The notes: generated from the sequence alone by a model not told the origin. 64,000 bases of DNA from Sphingorhabdus rigui (GCF_014196595.1 NZ_JACIEA010000001.1:746845-810844), one strand, 5' to 3'. Shown: positions 29,493-39,110, numbered from the stretch's first letter. Translations and numbers: made by a program.

Positions 29493-31835
29493 TCAATCAG
29501 CCTTGCTTGCCTTTTTCACGACCTTTTTCTTGGGTGCCTTAGGCTTTGTAGCCTTCGGTGCAGCGGGCGTTACTTCAAAACTTGGTGCGCCGTCCTTCAT
29601 GTGCACAGCCACTTCGCCGCCATGCACGAGTTTTCCAAACAGAAGCTCTTCAGCAAGCGGCTGTTTGATCTTCTCTTGGATCAGCCGTCCCATGGGCCGT
29701 GCGCCATATAGCTTGTCATAGCCACGTTCGGTGAGCCATGCGCGCGCTTCGTCATCCAGTTTGATGTGCACATTTTGGTCGGCGAGTTGCAGTTCAAGCT
29801 GCAGAATGAACTTGTCGACAACGCGCGCTACAACGTCGGTTGGCAGATAACCAAATGGCACGGTTGCATCCAGACGGTTGCGGAATTCCGGCGCAAACAT
29901 CTTTTTGACCGCTTCGTCGCCAGCATCTTCCTTGCTGATGTTGTTGCCGAAACCAATGCCTTCTTTTGCCATGTCGCTGGCACCCGCATTGGTTGTCATA
30001 ATCAAAATGACGTTCCGGAAATCAACGGTCTTGCCATGATGGTCGGTTAGACGGCCGTTATCCATGACCTGAAGCAGGATGTTGAACAGGTCAGGATGCG
30101 CTTTTTCGATTTCGTCGAGCAACAACACGCTGTGCGGGCTTTGGTCGACGGCATCGGTCAGCAAACCGCCTTGGTCAAAACCGACATAGCCAGGAGGCGC
30201 ACCGATCAGGCGGCTGACGCTGTGGCGCTCCATATATTCGGACATGTCGAAACGCTTAAGCGGAATGCCAAGGATGGAGGCGAGCTGACGCGCGACTTCG
30301 GTCTTGCCGACGCCCGTGGGGCCGCTGAACAAATAGCTGCCGATGGGCTTTTCAGTGTCACGCAAGCCAGCACGGCTGAGCTTGATGGCGCTGGCCAGCA
30401 CCTCAATGGCCTTGTCCTGTCCAAACACAACGCGCTTCAGGTCGGCTTCAAGCGTGCCGAGGGCGGTCTTGTCGTCGCTGGACACCTGCTTTGGCGGAAT
30501 GCGGGCGATGGTGGCGATAACAGCCTCAATCTCGCGCGCAGTGATGAGCTTCCGGCGCTTTGACGGCGCAACCAGCATTTGCATCGCGCCAACCTCGTCA
30601 ATGACGTCGATGGCCTTATCGGGCTGCTTGCGGTCATTGATATAGCGCGATGACAGTTCTACCGCTGCCTTAATGGCCTCTGGCGTGTACTTCACCTTAT
30701 GATGCTCTTCGAATGCAGACCGCAGGCCGGCGAGGATTTTGATGGTATCCTCAATGCTTGGTTCGTTGACGTCGATCTTTTGGAACCGGCGCAGCAACGC
30801 GCGGTCTTTTTCGAAATGGTTGCGGAATTCCTTGTACGTCGTCGAACCGATGCAGCGAATGGTGCCGCCGGATAAAGCAGGCTTCAGTAAATTGGACGCA
30901 TCCATCGCGCCGCCGCTGGTTGCGCCCGCGCCGATGACCGTATGGATTTCGTCAATAAACAATATCGCGTCGGGCAGCTTTTCGAGTTCCGACACCACAG
31001 CCTTTAACCGCTCTTCGAAATCACCACGGTAGCGAGTACCGGCCAAAAGCGCGCCCATATCGAGTGAATAAATCACCGCGGGCAACAATACTTCTGGAAC
31101 CTGCTTTTCAACGATACGGCGCGCCAGACCTTCGGCGATGGCCGTTTTGCCGACGCCGGGTTCACCGACATATAATGGGTTGTTCTTCGACCGGCGGCAC
31201 AAAATCTGCACCGTGCGATCAACCTCAGCCGCGCGGCCGATGAGCGGATCAATGCGGCCCTGCTTAGCTTTTTCGTTCAGATTGACGGTGAACTGGTCAA
31301 GCGCGCCCTCTTTCTTGTCCTTCTTTGCCTTTGTATCCTCAGGTTCCTCGCCCTTTTGCTCAGAACCCGTGACCGGGCGCGGCTCGGCAAGTTTGCCGTC
31401 CTTGCCAATGCCATGGCTGATATATGAAACGGCGTCGAGGCGGCTCATATCCTGCTGCTGCAGGAAATAGACGGCGTAGCTTTCGCGTTCGGAGAACAGG
31501 GCCACGAGAACATTGGCGCCCGTCACGACATCTTTACCGGAGCTTTGGACGTGCAATATCGCGCGCTGAACCACGCGTTGGAAACCGCTGGTGGGGGAGG
31601 GATCTACCTTGCCTTCGACCCGCAAGCTTTCGAGTTCGGTGTCGAGATAGGTGATGATGATGTCGGACAGCTCGCCCAGGTCGACTCCGCATGCCTGCAT
31701 AACCTTTGCCGCATCTGCATCATCGATGAGCGCGAGCAGCAAATGTTCAAGCGTCGCATATTCATGCGCACGGTCGCCAGCGTGTTTCAAAGCGTTGTGA
31801 AGCGTTGCTTCCAGCGACTCCGCAAATGATGGCAT
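29493..31835 (-). CDS. clpA: ATP-dependent Clp protease ATP-binding subunit ClpA
   Basis: Hexameric AAA+ unfoldase that feeds substrates to ClpP. Order: Clp_N repeats (residues 1-150), a charged linker, AAA module 1 with GEPGVGKT near 223, AAA module 2 with GPTGVGKT near 505, and the ClpP-docking loop EGIGFGNN near 626. Length 780 residues, slightly above E. coli ClpA because of a lysine/proline/alanine-rich C-terminal tail of about 25 residues (KATKPKAPKKKVVKKASKAD). No clpS adjacent. Convergent with recF. Confidence 0.95.
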   Translation of the reverse strand: MPSFAESLEATLHNALKHAGDRAHEYATLEHLLLALIDDADAAKVMQACGVDLGELSDIIITYLDTELESLRVEGKVDPSPTSGFQRVVQRAILHVQSSGKDVVTGANVLVALFSERESYAVYFLQQQDMSRLDAVSYISHGIGKDGKLAEPRPVTGSEQKGEEPEDTKAKKDKKEGALDQFTVNLNEKAKQGRIDPLIGRAAEVDRTVQILCRRSKNNPLYVGEPGVGKTAIAEGLARRIVEKQVPEVLLPAVIYSLDMGALLAGTRYRGDFEERLKAVVSELEKLPDAILFIDEIHTVIGAGATSGGAMDASNLLKPALSGGTIRCIGSTTYKEFRNHFEKDRALLRRFQKIDVNEPSIEDTIKILAGLRSAFEEHHKVKYTPEAIKAAVELSSRYINDRKQPDKAIDVIDEVGAMQMLVAPSKRRKLITAREIEAVIATIARIPPKQVSSDDKTALGTLEADLKRVVFGQDKAIEVLASAIKLSRAGLRDTEKPIGSYLFSGPTGVGKTEVARQLASILGIPLKRFDMSEYMERHSVSRLIGAPPGYVGFDQGGLLTDAVDQSPHSVLLLDEIEKAHPDLFNILLQVMDNGRLTDHHGKTVDFRNVILIMTTNAGASDMAKEGIGFGNNISKEDAGDEAVKKMFAPEFRNRLDATVPFGYLPTDVVARVVDKFILQLELQLADQNVHIKLDDEARAWLTERGYDKLYGARPMGRLIQEKIKQPLAEELLFGKLVHGGEVAVHMKDGAPSFEVTPAAPKATKPKAPKKKVVKKASKAD

Positions 31836-31977
31836 GTTATCGTCTCCCTTAAATGAGTCGCTGTCGCTTGAACTCTATATTGGCGCGGCCTTCTTTGCTT
31901 TCAAGCAACATGAGCGAGATAACGGTTTTCATCCCCAGTTTCTTAATCCTATGGGCCGGATTTACGCCATCTGCCGT

Positions 31978-32175
31978 TTATTTTTTGAACAAAGCGTCGG
32001 CAACACTGCGATGCTTGCTGGCAAAGGCTATCTTACCCTCACAGCGCACAATTTCCGCCTTTAAAGCCGCGATACGGAATTCAAGTTCTGCAACAGAAAG
32101 GGAATCAATATCTTGCTTAACAAGAGTATTGAGCGGGTCGTCCCGGCGTAACGGTAGATTGTCGTCGATTTCCAT
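31978..32175 (-). CDS. DUF1192 family small protein
   Basis: 65 residues, beginning MEIDDNLPLRRDDPLNTLV and followed by SVAELEFRIAALKAEIVRCEGKI, a short amphipathic coiled-coil. This layout (acidic start, RxDDPL, ELxxRIxxLxxEIxR) is characteristic of DUF1192, found in alphaproteobacteria. Function unknown. Divergent from the quinone oxidoreductase gene and 142 bp upstream of clpA on the same strand; that gap shows no gene. Confidence 0.85.
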   Translation of the reverse strand: MEIDDNLPLRRDDPLNTLVKQDIDSLSVAELEFRIAALKAEIVRCEGKIAFASKHRSVADALFKK

Positions 32176-32259
32176 GGTTCATATTTTACCCATGAGCGGT
32201 TGCTGTCAATATGATGCTTCCCTAAAAGGCATCTCAATTGACATGGGGATGCAATAGAC

Positions 32260-33258
32260 ATGGAAAAACTGCCTGAATTGATGACGGCTATCGAGATTTC
32301 GACGTCGGGTGGCCCTGAAGTACTGATCGCGGCGGAGCGGCCAGTGCCAAGCCCTGGCGACGGTGAGCTGCTTTTGAAGGTCGCCTTTGCCGGCGTAAAC
32401 AGACCCGATGTCATTCAACGCAAAGGTCTATATCCGCCGCCGCCCGGCGCGAGCGATCTGCCCGGATTGGAAGTATCGGGCGTGGTCGTTGCGGTGGGCG
32501 CGGGCGTGTCCCGCGAATTATTGGGCACGCGCCAATGTGCGTTGGTATCGGGCGGCGGATATGCCGAATATTGCATCGCCCGCGCCGACGTTTGCTTGCC
32601 CGTTCCAGCGGGAATGGACATGGCGCAAGCTGCGGCATTGCCTGAAACGCTGTTCACCGTGTGGCACAATGTGTTTGAACGTGGCTACGCGGCGTCCGGC
32701 GAAACGATCCTCATCCATGGCGGCACGAGCGGCATTGGAACCATGGCGATCAAATTGGGCAAATTATTTGATCTCAATGTCATTGTGACCTGCGGTTCGG
32801 ACGACAAATGCGCCGCAGCAAAGGCGATTGGCGCGGATCATGCCATAAATTACAACAGCACAGATTTTGTCGCTGAAGTACAAACGATTACCAACGGCGC
32901 GGGCGTGCATCTCGTTCTGGACATGGTCGCAGGTCCTTATGTTGCGCGCAATCTTCAGTGCCTGCGCGAAGATGGCCGTCATGTGACCATTGCGGTTCAG
33001 GGCGGGATGATCGCTGAGCTCAATATGGCCTATATCATGTCCCGCCGGTTGATGCTGACCGGATCCACGCTACGACCGCGCACAAAAGAGTTTAAGGCAT
33101 TGCTGGCGCAGGAAATATCAACAACGGTTTGGCCAATGGTGTGCGACGGCGCGTTGCGGCCCGAGATGGACCGGATATTTCCGTTGGCCGATGCCGCCGG
33201 CGCGCACGCCTATATGGAATCCGGCACGCATGTTGGCAAAATTCTGCTCGAAGTTTAG
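32260..33258 (+). CDS. NAD(P)H-quinone oxidoreductase (zinc-free MDR, PIG3-like)
   Basis: Medium-chain reductase that uses NADPH to reduce quinones or related enones. 332 residues from ATG 32260, which has GGGGAT about 10 bases upstream; ATG 32281 is an alternative. GVNRPDVIQRKGLYPPPPGASDLPGLEVSG is the signature of the PIG3/zinc-free quinone reductases, and IHGGTSGIGTMAIKLGKLF is the nucleotide-binding loop. The cysteines that bind structural zinc in alcohol dehydrogenases are missing. Divergent from DUF1192. Confidence 0.9.
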   Translation: MEKLPELMTAIEISTSGGPEVLIAAERPVPSPGDGELLLKVAFAGVNRPDVIQRKGLYPPPPGASDLPGLEVSGVVVAVGAGVSRELLGTRQCALVSGGGYAEYCIARADVCLPVPAGMDMAQAAALPETLFTVWHNVFERGYAASGETILIHGGTSGIGTMAIKLGKLFDLNVIVTCGSDDKCAAAKAIGADHAINYNSTDFVAEVQTITNGAGVHLVLDMVAGPYVARNLQCLREDGRHVTIAVQGGMIAELNMAYIMSRRLMLTGSTLRPRTKEFKALLAQEISTTVWPMVCDGALRPEMDRIFPLADAAGAHAYMESGTHVGKILLEV

Positions 33259-33267
33259 GTCCTGACT

Positions 33268-34233
33268 CTAAGCGGCTGGTGGCGGTAAGCCATCCAGCCA
33301 TGCTTTTACATCGGCAGCGCTCTTCTCCGGAATTTCTTCCATCGGGATATGGCCCACGCCCGGATAAATAATCAGCTTGGCTTGCGGCAATGCGTCCGCG
33401 AACCACCGCGCAGCACTTACGGGGATGAGGTTATCCTCTTCTCCCCACATGATCATCGCGGGCACCTTGATCGCCGCCAGCTTCTCTGTGTTGCCGGCGT
33501 GCATGTTTCGCAGGTTTGCAAAGCGCTTCATGGTTGCTTCGCGGTTACCGGGATAGCGGTTAAGCTCCCAATAGCGGTCGACCAGTTGTGCGTCGATTTT
33601 CGATTGAACGCTCATGGAGGTTTTGACGCTGGCTTCAAAAATGCTGCGTGGGGCAATAAAGCGCGCAGCCTCTTTGATGACCGGCATCCGCATCAAACGG
33701 AAACCAATTGGTAAATTACCCGATTTGGCAGTAGGCTGGCCGCTGGCATCAACCAGCAACATCGCCTCGACCTTTTCGGGGTGCGTGAGGGTGTACATCC
33801 AGGTGACGCCGCCGCCCATTGAGTTGCCGCCGATTATGGCCTTTTTGACATTCAGCCGCGTCAGCAATCTGTCGACGACCCCGACATAAGTCGCGCTGTC
33901 ATAGGTGCCGGATGGATTTTGCCCGGTAAGGCCATGGCCGGGAAGGTCCATCGAAATGATACGATATTCCTTGCTTAATATCTGGACCCACGGCTCCCAC
34001 GTATGCAGCGAGGCGTTCGATCCGTGAATGAGGACAAGAACACGGCCGTCTCGATTGCCTTCATCGCGATAATGAACGCGCAGGCCGGGTTCCAGTTCTG
34101 CAAAGCGTGATGCGCTGCTGCTATATTTGGTTTCCATCGCTGCCGCATCGGTATCTGGCGCATATCCCCAGATAAAGACGGCGGCGACCGCGATCACGAG
34201 CGCAACAACGAGCCATTTGATAAGACGTTTCAT
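33268..34233 (-). CDS. alpha/beta hydrolase with N-terminal membrane anchor
   Basis: 321 residues from ATG 34233, preceded by GGGGGAAGAA; the open frame also extends to a TTG at 34245. KRLIKWLVVALVIAVAAVFIW at the N-terminus is a membrane anchor or uncleaved signal. HGSNASLHTW is the oxyanion segment, IGGNSMGGG the nucleophile elbow, and PGVGHIPMEE contains the catalytic histidine. This is a serine hydrolase of unknown substrate, probably facing the periplasm. Convergent with the quinone oxidoreductase gene. Confidence 0.87.
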   Translation of the reverse strand: MKRLIKWLVVALVIAVAAVFIWGYAPDTDAAAMETKYSSSASRFAELEPGLRVHYRDEGNRDGRVLVLIHGSNASLHTWEPWVQILSKEYRIISMDLPGHGLTGQNPSGTYDSATYVGVVDRLLTRLNVKKAIIGGNSMGGGVTWMYTLTHPEKVEAMLLVDASGQPTAKSGNLPIGFRLMRMPVIKEAARFIAPRSIFEASVKTSMSVQSKIDAQLVDRYWELNRYPGNREATMKRFANLRNMHAGNTEKLAAIKVPAMIMWGEEDNLIPVSAARWFADALPQAKLIIYPGVGHIPMEEIPEKSAADVKAWLDGLPPPAA

Positions 34234-34261
34234 TTCTTCCCCCAATCAGTGGCTGGATTGC

Positions 34262-34380
34262 ATGCCAGGCGGGCAATGCGCAAGCCCCCACGCGCATTGT
34301 CGCTTGCCGATGCGGTAAAGTTCGCCTAATGCACTTTTCAAGATTTTCAGGCCGCTCCGTAAGGGGCGGCCCTTATTATT
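34262..34380 (+). ncRNA. possible small RNA or structured leader upstream of trcR
   Basis: The gap before trcR has two stem-loops on the plus strand. CAATGCGC (34274-34281) pairs with GCGCATTG (34292-34299). GGCCGCTCC (34350-34358) pairs with GGGGCGGCC (34363-34371) around a GTAA loop, followed by CTTATTATT, which resembles an intrinsic terminator. The gene upstream is on the other strand, so this terminator would end a transcript starting within the gap: either a short RNA of about 100 nt or an attenuated trcR leader. No known RNA family is recognised. Confidence 0.4.
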
Positions 34381-34392
34381 GGAGCAAAAGAC

Positions 34393-35094
34393 ATGGCCAC
34401 CCCTTTGATGCCACATGCGACTGCCGCTTGGTTGGTCGACAATACTGGTTTGAGCTTCTCGCAAATTGCCGAGTTCTGCGGCATCCACATTCTTGAAGTT
34501 CAGGCTATGGCCGATGACATGACTGGCTCGAAATACACCGGTCGCGACCCAGTGCACGCTGGCGAATTGTCGATGGAAGAAATCGAAAAGGGTCAGGCAG
34601 ATGAAGACTATGTCCTTCAAATGTCCAAGGGTCCGGATCAGGTGCGCCGCACAAAGGGGCCGCGCTATACGCCAGTTTCAAAGCGTCAGGATAAGCCAGA
34701 CGGCATCGCTTGGCTGTTGCGTAACCATCCGGAAATTTCCGATGGCGCCATCTGCAAGTTGATCGGAACGACGCGCAACACCATCGCCGCCATTCGCGAT
34801 CGCAGCCATTGGAACATTGCTGAAATCCAGCCAAAGGATCCCGTAACGCTTGGTCTGACTTCGCAACGCGAGCTTGATGCCATCGTTAATCGTGCCGCCA
34901 AAAAGGCAGGCATTGATAACACGGCGGCAAATGATGCCCGCCTTGGCACGGATCGTGACGCGCTGATCCAAGAATTGCGCGCAGAACGTACCGAAGCGGC
35001 GCGCCGCGCGGAAGCTGCTCTCAACGGTGAAGTAGAACCCACTGAAAAGGTCGAGCTGACCGCGGATACCTTGTTCAAAAAAGCTGGCGAATAA
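34393..35094 (+). CDS. trcR: cell cycle transcriptional regulator TrcR (DUF1013)
   Basis: 233-residue DUF1013 protein, an alphaproteobacterial regulator tied to the cell cycle and RNA polymerase. The N-terminal PHATAAWLVDNTGLSFSQIAEF and central ICKLIGTTRNTIAAIRDRSHW are helix-turn-helix-like, and VTLGLTSQRELDAIVNRAAKKAG is strongly conserved in the family. The last 60 residues are charged and helical. The leader carries two stem-loops. A palindromic hairpin follows the stop. Confidence 0.9.
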   Translation: MATPLMPHATAAWLVDNTGLSFSQIAEFCGIHILEVQAMADDMTGSKYTGRDPVHAGELSMEEIEKGQADEDYVLQMSKGPDQVRRTKGPRYTPVSKRQDKPDGIAWLLRNHPEISDGAICKLIGTTRNTIAAIRDRSHWNIAEIQPKDPVTLGLTSQRELDAIVNRAAKKAGIDNTAANDARLGTDRDALIQELRAERTEAARRAEAALNGEVEPTEKVELTADTLFKKAGE

Positions 35095-35110
35095 GGACGA
35101 CGTCGTCATT

Positions 35111-35132
35111 GCCTTAATCGCTTGATTAAGGC
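35111..35132. terminator. hairpin after trcR
   Basis: GCCTTAATC (35111-35119), 4-base loop GCTT, GATTAAGGC (35124-35132): a perfect 9-bp stem in the 49-bp gap between trcR and the next gene. It lacks a T-tract; it may attenuate read-through or be a binding site. Confidence 0.45.
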
Positions 35133-35143
35133 ACGGGTGGGCT

Positions 35144-36244
35144 ATGGCTACCAAAGCAACCCCTGATTACGACGCGTCGCTTGCCGACCATGGATTTGAA
35201 GCAAAAGAGTTTAAGGGGCTAACATACCCCTTGGGGGATCATGCGCCGGCTTATGGCGAAATCTACCCCATCGCGCCGGACATTGGCTGGACGCGTATGC
35301 CGGTGCCCGGCAATTTGGCCCATATCAACCTGTGGCTGTTGGACGAGGGCGATGCTGGCTATGCGCTCGTCGATACCGGCCTGTTCATGCCGCCGACCAT
35401 TGAACAGTGGAAAGCGATGTTCGCGGGCAATTTGGCCGACCGCGAGCTCAAGCGGATTTTTGTAACCCATTTCCACCCCGACCATGTTGGTTGCGCGGGA
35501 TGGCTTTCAAACAAGTTCAAAGTCCCTGTCTGGATGAACCGGACCGAATGGTTGATGGCACGGATGCTCGTTGCAGATCAGGCGGATCAGCCGCCGGAAG
35601 ATATACTGAACAACCGGCGTTTTGCGGGTTTTAACGAAGAACGCATCGACGCCGTGCGTAAGCGTGGTTGGGGCGGATTCGCGCGTGCAGTATCGCGGCT
35701 GCCGACCGGGCATGTGCGCATGGACGACGGACAAGTCATCCGCGTTGGTCAGCGGGATTGGACCGTGATGACCGGCGGAGGACACACACCTGAACATGCC
35801 TGCCTTGTTGATTTCGACAATGGCATGATCATTGCGGGTGACCAGATTTTGCCGCGTATAACCTCAAATGTCTCTGTCATGGACAGTGAGCCCAATGCTG
35901 ACCCGTTGGGTGAATGGCTCGACTCCATAACAAAATTTCGGGCTGCGTTGCCTGCGGATATGCTCGTCCTGCCAGCGCATGGGGAACCGTTTACCGGGGT
36001 GCATGTCCGGTTGGACAGACTGGCGTCTGGCCACCATGAACGGCTCGACAAGTTGGAAGCTGCCCTACGACACACAGAAATGCGGGCGGTCGATACATTT
36101 GCATTGCTGTTCGACCGGGAAATTGATGAGACGGTTTACGGTTTGGCGACCGGCGAGGCGCAGGCGCATTTGCGCTACCTGCACTTTGCCGGTCGGATAA
36201 AATGTGAAATCCGCGATGGTGTTGGATGGTATCACGCGGCATAA
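35144..36244 (+). CDS. metallo-beta-lactamase-fold hydrolase
   Basis: 366-residue MBL-fold protein. FVTHFHPDHVGC near residue 108 is the HxHxDH zinc motif, GGGHTPEHACLVD holds the third-site histidine, IIAGDQILPRI the bridging aspartate, and VLPAHGEPFTG the last histidine. The C-terminal 100 residues are helical, as in thioesterase- or lactonase-like MBL proteins. Next gene is a FadD-like ligase only 7 bp away, so an acyl-CoA or thioester substrate is plausible (inference). Confidence 0.88.
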   Translation: MATKATPDYDASLADHGFEAKEFKGLTYPLGDHAPAYGEIYPIAPDIGWTRMPVPGNLAHINLWLLDEGDAGYALVDTGLFMPPTIEQWKAMFAGNLADRELKRIFVTHFHPDHVGCAGWLSNKFKVPVWMNRTEWLMARMLVADQADQPPEDILNNRRFAGFNEERIDAVRKRGWGGFARAVSRLPTGHVRMDDGQVIRVGQRDWTVMTGGGHTPEHACLVDFDNGMIIAGDQILPRITSNVSVMDSEPNADPLGEWLDSITKFRAALPADMLVLPAHGEPFTGVHVRLDRLASGHHERLDKLEAALRHTEMRAVDTFALLFDREIDETVYGLATGEAQAHLRYLHFAGRIKCEIRDGVGWYHAA

Positions 36245-36251
36245 AGGGCGC

Positions 36252-37934
36252 ATGACCCAAAATATCTGGAACAGTCGTTACCTGCACCCTGTAAAATGGG
36301 ACCAACATTTTGCGCCGTTGGCCTTGCACGATATGTTTTTCCAGTCCGCCGAACGGATGGGCCGTGCGGCAATCGCCGATTTCATGGGTCGTAAATATAG
36401 CTACGCCAATATGGCGGACACCGTCCGGCGGGTTGCCCGTGGTCTTCAGGATAAAGGTATTGGCAAGGGTGACCACATTGGTCTCTTTCTGCCGAACGTC
36501 CCGCAATATATCGCGGCTTATTATGGCGCGCTTGCCGCCGGGGCGACCGTGGTTAACTTCTCGCCTTTATATACCGTTGATGAACTGGCGCATCAGGTGG
36601 CGGACAGCGGCACGTCTATTTTATTCACCGTTTCAGCTGCGGCATTGCTGCCGACCGCTATCAAGGTTCTGGACAATAGCAGCCTGAAGGAACTGATTGT
36701 GGGCAGCGTCGCCGAAGCATTGCCCAAGGCGAAAAGCTGGGCCTATCGGTTGCTGAAACGCAGCGACATTGCCGCAATACCTGACGACAGCAGAATTACC
36801 CATTATGCGGCGCTGATCGCAAATGATGGCGATTATGCCGTCCAGCCTTGCGCGCCGGAACAAGACATTGCGCAGCTTCAATATACAGGCGGGACGACAG
36901 GTACGCCAAAGGGTGCGATGCTCAGCCACCAGAATATAACAGCGAATGCGCGGCAGATTAACATGCTTGATCCGCACAGCGAGGTGAACCAGCCCAATCG
37001 TCCCGCAGATGACCGGATTCTGGGTGTGTTGCCGTTCTTCCACGTGTTCGCCAATGCAACTGTACTTAATCGCACCGTCGTCAATGGCGGCGAAATTGTC
37101 ATGCTGCCACGTTTCGAGGCGCGCGCTGCGTTGGCGGCCATTAACCGCACAAAAGTGACATCATTGCCCGGCGTGCCGACAATGTATCAGGCGCTGCTTG
37201 ATTGCCCCGATATTGCAAAGACCGATTTCACCAGCTTGCGCGTATGTATCTCGGGTGGCGCACCTTTGGCGGCGGAATTGAAAGAACGTTTTGAAAAGAT
37301 AACGGGCGCAGTGGTGATCGAAGGTTATGGGCTGACCGAAAGCTCAGGCGTTGTGTCTTGCAATCCTTACGAAGGTATCAACAAGATCGGCAGCATTGGT
37401 CAGCCCCTTCCCGGGACAGATGTGAAATTGGTCGACAAGGAAGACCCGAACAAGCCAGCGCCGGACGGTGAACCGGGTGAATTGGTGTTTTCAGGTCCGC
37501 AGACGATGTGCGGATATTGGAACCGCAAAGATGCGGATGCCGAGGTATTTCTAGGCAAATATTTGCGCACAGGCGACGTTGCGACGATTGACGAAGACGG
37601 CTTCATCCACATCGTTGACCGGTTGAAAGACATGATCGCGGTGGGTGGCTTCAAGGTGTTCCCAAGTCAGGTCGAAGATGTCCTCTACCAGCATCCTGCG
37701 GTCAAAGAGGCGCTCGTTATTGGCGTGCCGGATGCGTATCTCGGCGAAGTACCGCGCGCATTTGTAACATTGCACGATGGCGCTGAGGAGGATGGTGCCG
37801 AATTGACGACATGGCTGAACCCGCGTCTTGGCAAGCATGAACGGGTTCAAGGTGTCACCATCCTCGACGTCCTGCCCAAAACCATGATCGGAAAGCTTGA
37901 CCGCAAGGCGTTGCGTTCCGCGGTCGGGTCCTAA
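36252..37934 (+). CDS. long-chain fatty-acid-CoA ligase (FadD-like)
   Basis: AMP-forming acyl-CoA ligase activating fatty acids for beta-oxidation or lipid synthesis. 560 residues from ATG 36252; the frame is open to 36204 inside the MBL gene. LQYTGGTTGTPKGAMLSHQN is the AMP-binding motif, EGYGLTESSGVVSCNP the second core, and RLKDMIAVGGFKVFPSQVEDVL plus MIGKLDRKALR form the C-terminal domain with catalytic lysine. It follows the MBL gene by 7 bp and precedes dinB by 12 bp. Confidence 0.92.
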   Translation: MTQNIWNSRYLHPVKWDQHFAPLALHDMFFQSAERMGRAAIADFMGRKYSYANMADTVRRVARGLQDKGIGKGDHIGLFLPNVPQYIAAYYGALAAGATVVNFSPLYTVDELAHQVADSGTSILFTVSAAALLPTAIKVLDNSSLKELIVGSVAEALPKAKSWAYRLLKRSDIAAIPDDSRITHYAALIANDGDYAVQPCAPEQDIAQLQYTGGTTGTPKGAMLSHQNITANARQINMLDPHSEVNQPNRPADDRILGVLPFFHVFANATVLNRTVVNGGEIVMLPRFEARAALAAINRTKVTSLPGVPTMYQALLDCPDIAKTDFTSLRVCISGGAPLAAELKERFEKITGAVVIEGYGLTESSGVVSCNPYEGINKIGSIGQPLPGTDVKLVDKEDPNKPAPDGEPGELVFSGPQTMCGYWNRKDADAEVFLGKYLRTGDVATIDEDGFIHIVDRLKDMIAVGGFKVFPSQVEDVLYQHPAVKEALVIGVPDAYLGEVPRAFVTLHDGAEEDGAELTTWLNPRLGKHERVQGVTILDVLPKTMIGKLDRKALRSAVGS

Positions 37935-37946
37935 GCATTCGGTTGC

Positions 37947-39056
37947 GTGGTGGCCGACACCGGAGAAATACGCAAAATCATCCATGTTGATATGGATGCG
38001 TTCTACGCCAGCGTAGAGCAGCGTGATAATCCCGAACTGCGCGGTAAGCCGGTCGCCGTCGGCGGATCGTCCAAACGCGGCGTTGTGGCGGCGGCTAGCT
38101 ATGAAGCACGGGCATTTGGCGTGCGGTCTGCCATGCCTTCGGTAACTGCATTGCGGCAATGTCCGGACCTTATTTTCGTGAAGCCGCGGTTTGAGGCGTA
38201 CAAGGCTGTGTCGCGTCACATTCGGGAGATATTTGCCCGGCACACCGATGTAATTCAGCCTTTATCGCTGGATGAGGCGTATCTTGACGTCACGCACGAT
38301 AAACAGGGCATTGGGTCCGCCGTCAAAATTGCGAAAGCCATTCGCGCGGCCATTCGCGAAGAAACCGGACTGACGGCAAGCGCTGGCGTGAGCTACAACA
38401 AATTCATCGCCAAGCTGGCAAGCGACCAAAATAAACCTGATGGCATGTGCGTGATACTGCCCGAACAGGGACCGGAATTTGTGGCAAGCTTACCGGTGCG
38501 GCGGTTCCACGGTGTGGGGCCACGCACGGCTGAAAAAATGGCCAAGTTGGGCGTGCATACTGGTGCAGACCTTGCCCAAAAGGACGAGATTTGGCTGTCG
38601 CAGCATTTTGGCAGTTGGGGCGCTTATCTGTTTCATGCGGCGCGCGGGATCGACAACCGCCCCGTCAACGCAAATGCTGTGCGTAAATCCATCGGCGCTG
38701 AAAGCACCTATTTCGAAGATAAACGCAGCGAGGATGAATTACGCGAAGCGTTAGACGATATTGTCGAGATCGTTTGGGATCGTATCGACCGTAATCAGGC
38801 TCAAGGAAAAACCTTGGTCTTAAAGGCGCGTTATTCCGATTTTCGGACCGTCACACGGTCGCGGACGGTTGGGCACATATTATCTGACCGTTCGGCAATC
38901 GCGACGCTGGGGCATGCGCTTTTGGACCAGATTTTGCCCGTCGAAATGGGCGTTCGTTTGCTTGGGCTGACATTGTCGGGACTTGTTGATCAAGGCGAGA
39001 TTGCAACAGCGCCAGCCATGCAAGGACAGTTCACATTTGATCACGTTGAAAAATGA
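37947..39056 (+). CDS. dinB: DNA polymerase IV
   Basis: Y-family translesion polymerase. 369 residues, starting with GTG 37947. HVDMDAFYASVEQRDNPEL and LSLDEAYLDVT contain the catalytic acidic residues; ASAGVSYNKFIAKLASD and the helix-hairpin-helix region RFHGVGPRTAEKMAKLG follow; the little-finger domain is C-terminal. No clear beta-clamp motif is obvious at the very end. No LexA box was recognised upstream, and the tight spacing suggests transcription with fadD. Confidence 0.94.
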   Translation: MVADTGEIRKIIHVDMDAFYASVEQRDNPELRGKPVAVGGSSKRGVVAAASYEARAFGVRSAMPSVTALRQCPDLIFVKPRFEAYKAVSRHIREIFARHTDVIQPLSLDEAYLDVTHDKQGIGSAVKIAKAIRAAIREETGLTASAGVSYNKFIAKLASDQNKPDGMCVILPEQGPEFVASLPVRRFHGVGPRTAEKMAKLGVHTGADLAQKDEIWLSQHFGSWGAYLFHAARGIDNRPVNANAVRKSIGAESTYFEDKRSEDELREALDDIVEIVWDRIDRNQAQGKTLVLKARYSDFRTVTRSRTVGHILSDRSAIATLGHALLDQILPVEMGVRLLGLTLSGLVDQGEIATAPAMQGQFTFDHVEK

Positions 39057-39078
39057 AACAATCGGCGTTATATCAGAA

Positions 39079-39098
39079 AACTGTTATGCAGTTATAAT
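39079..39098 (+). promoter_or_regulatory. candidate TetR operator and -10 element
   Basis: AACTG-TTATG-CAGTT (39079-39093) is an inverted repeat just upstream of the TetR-family gene and merges into TATAAT (39093-39098). AGGAAG before ATG 39111 is its Shine-Dalgarno. The layout suits autorepression, but -10 and start codon are very close and no good -35 is seen. Confidence 0.4.
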
Positions 39099-39110
39099 AC
39101 AGGAAGCAGA

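Noticed and set aside
31834-32257. Short plus-strand frames between clpA and the DUF1192 gene
   Set aside because: No family pattern or Shine-Dalgarno; DUF1192 on the opposite strand is clearly better supported.
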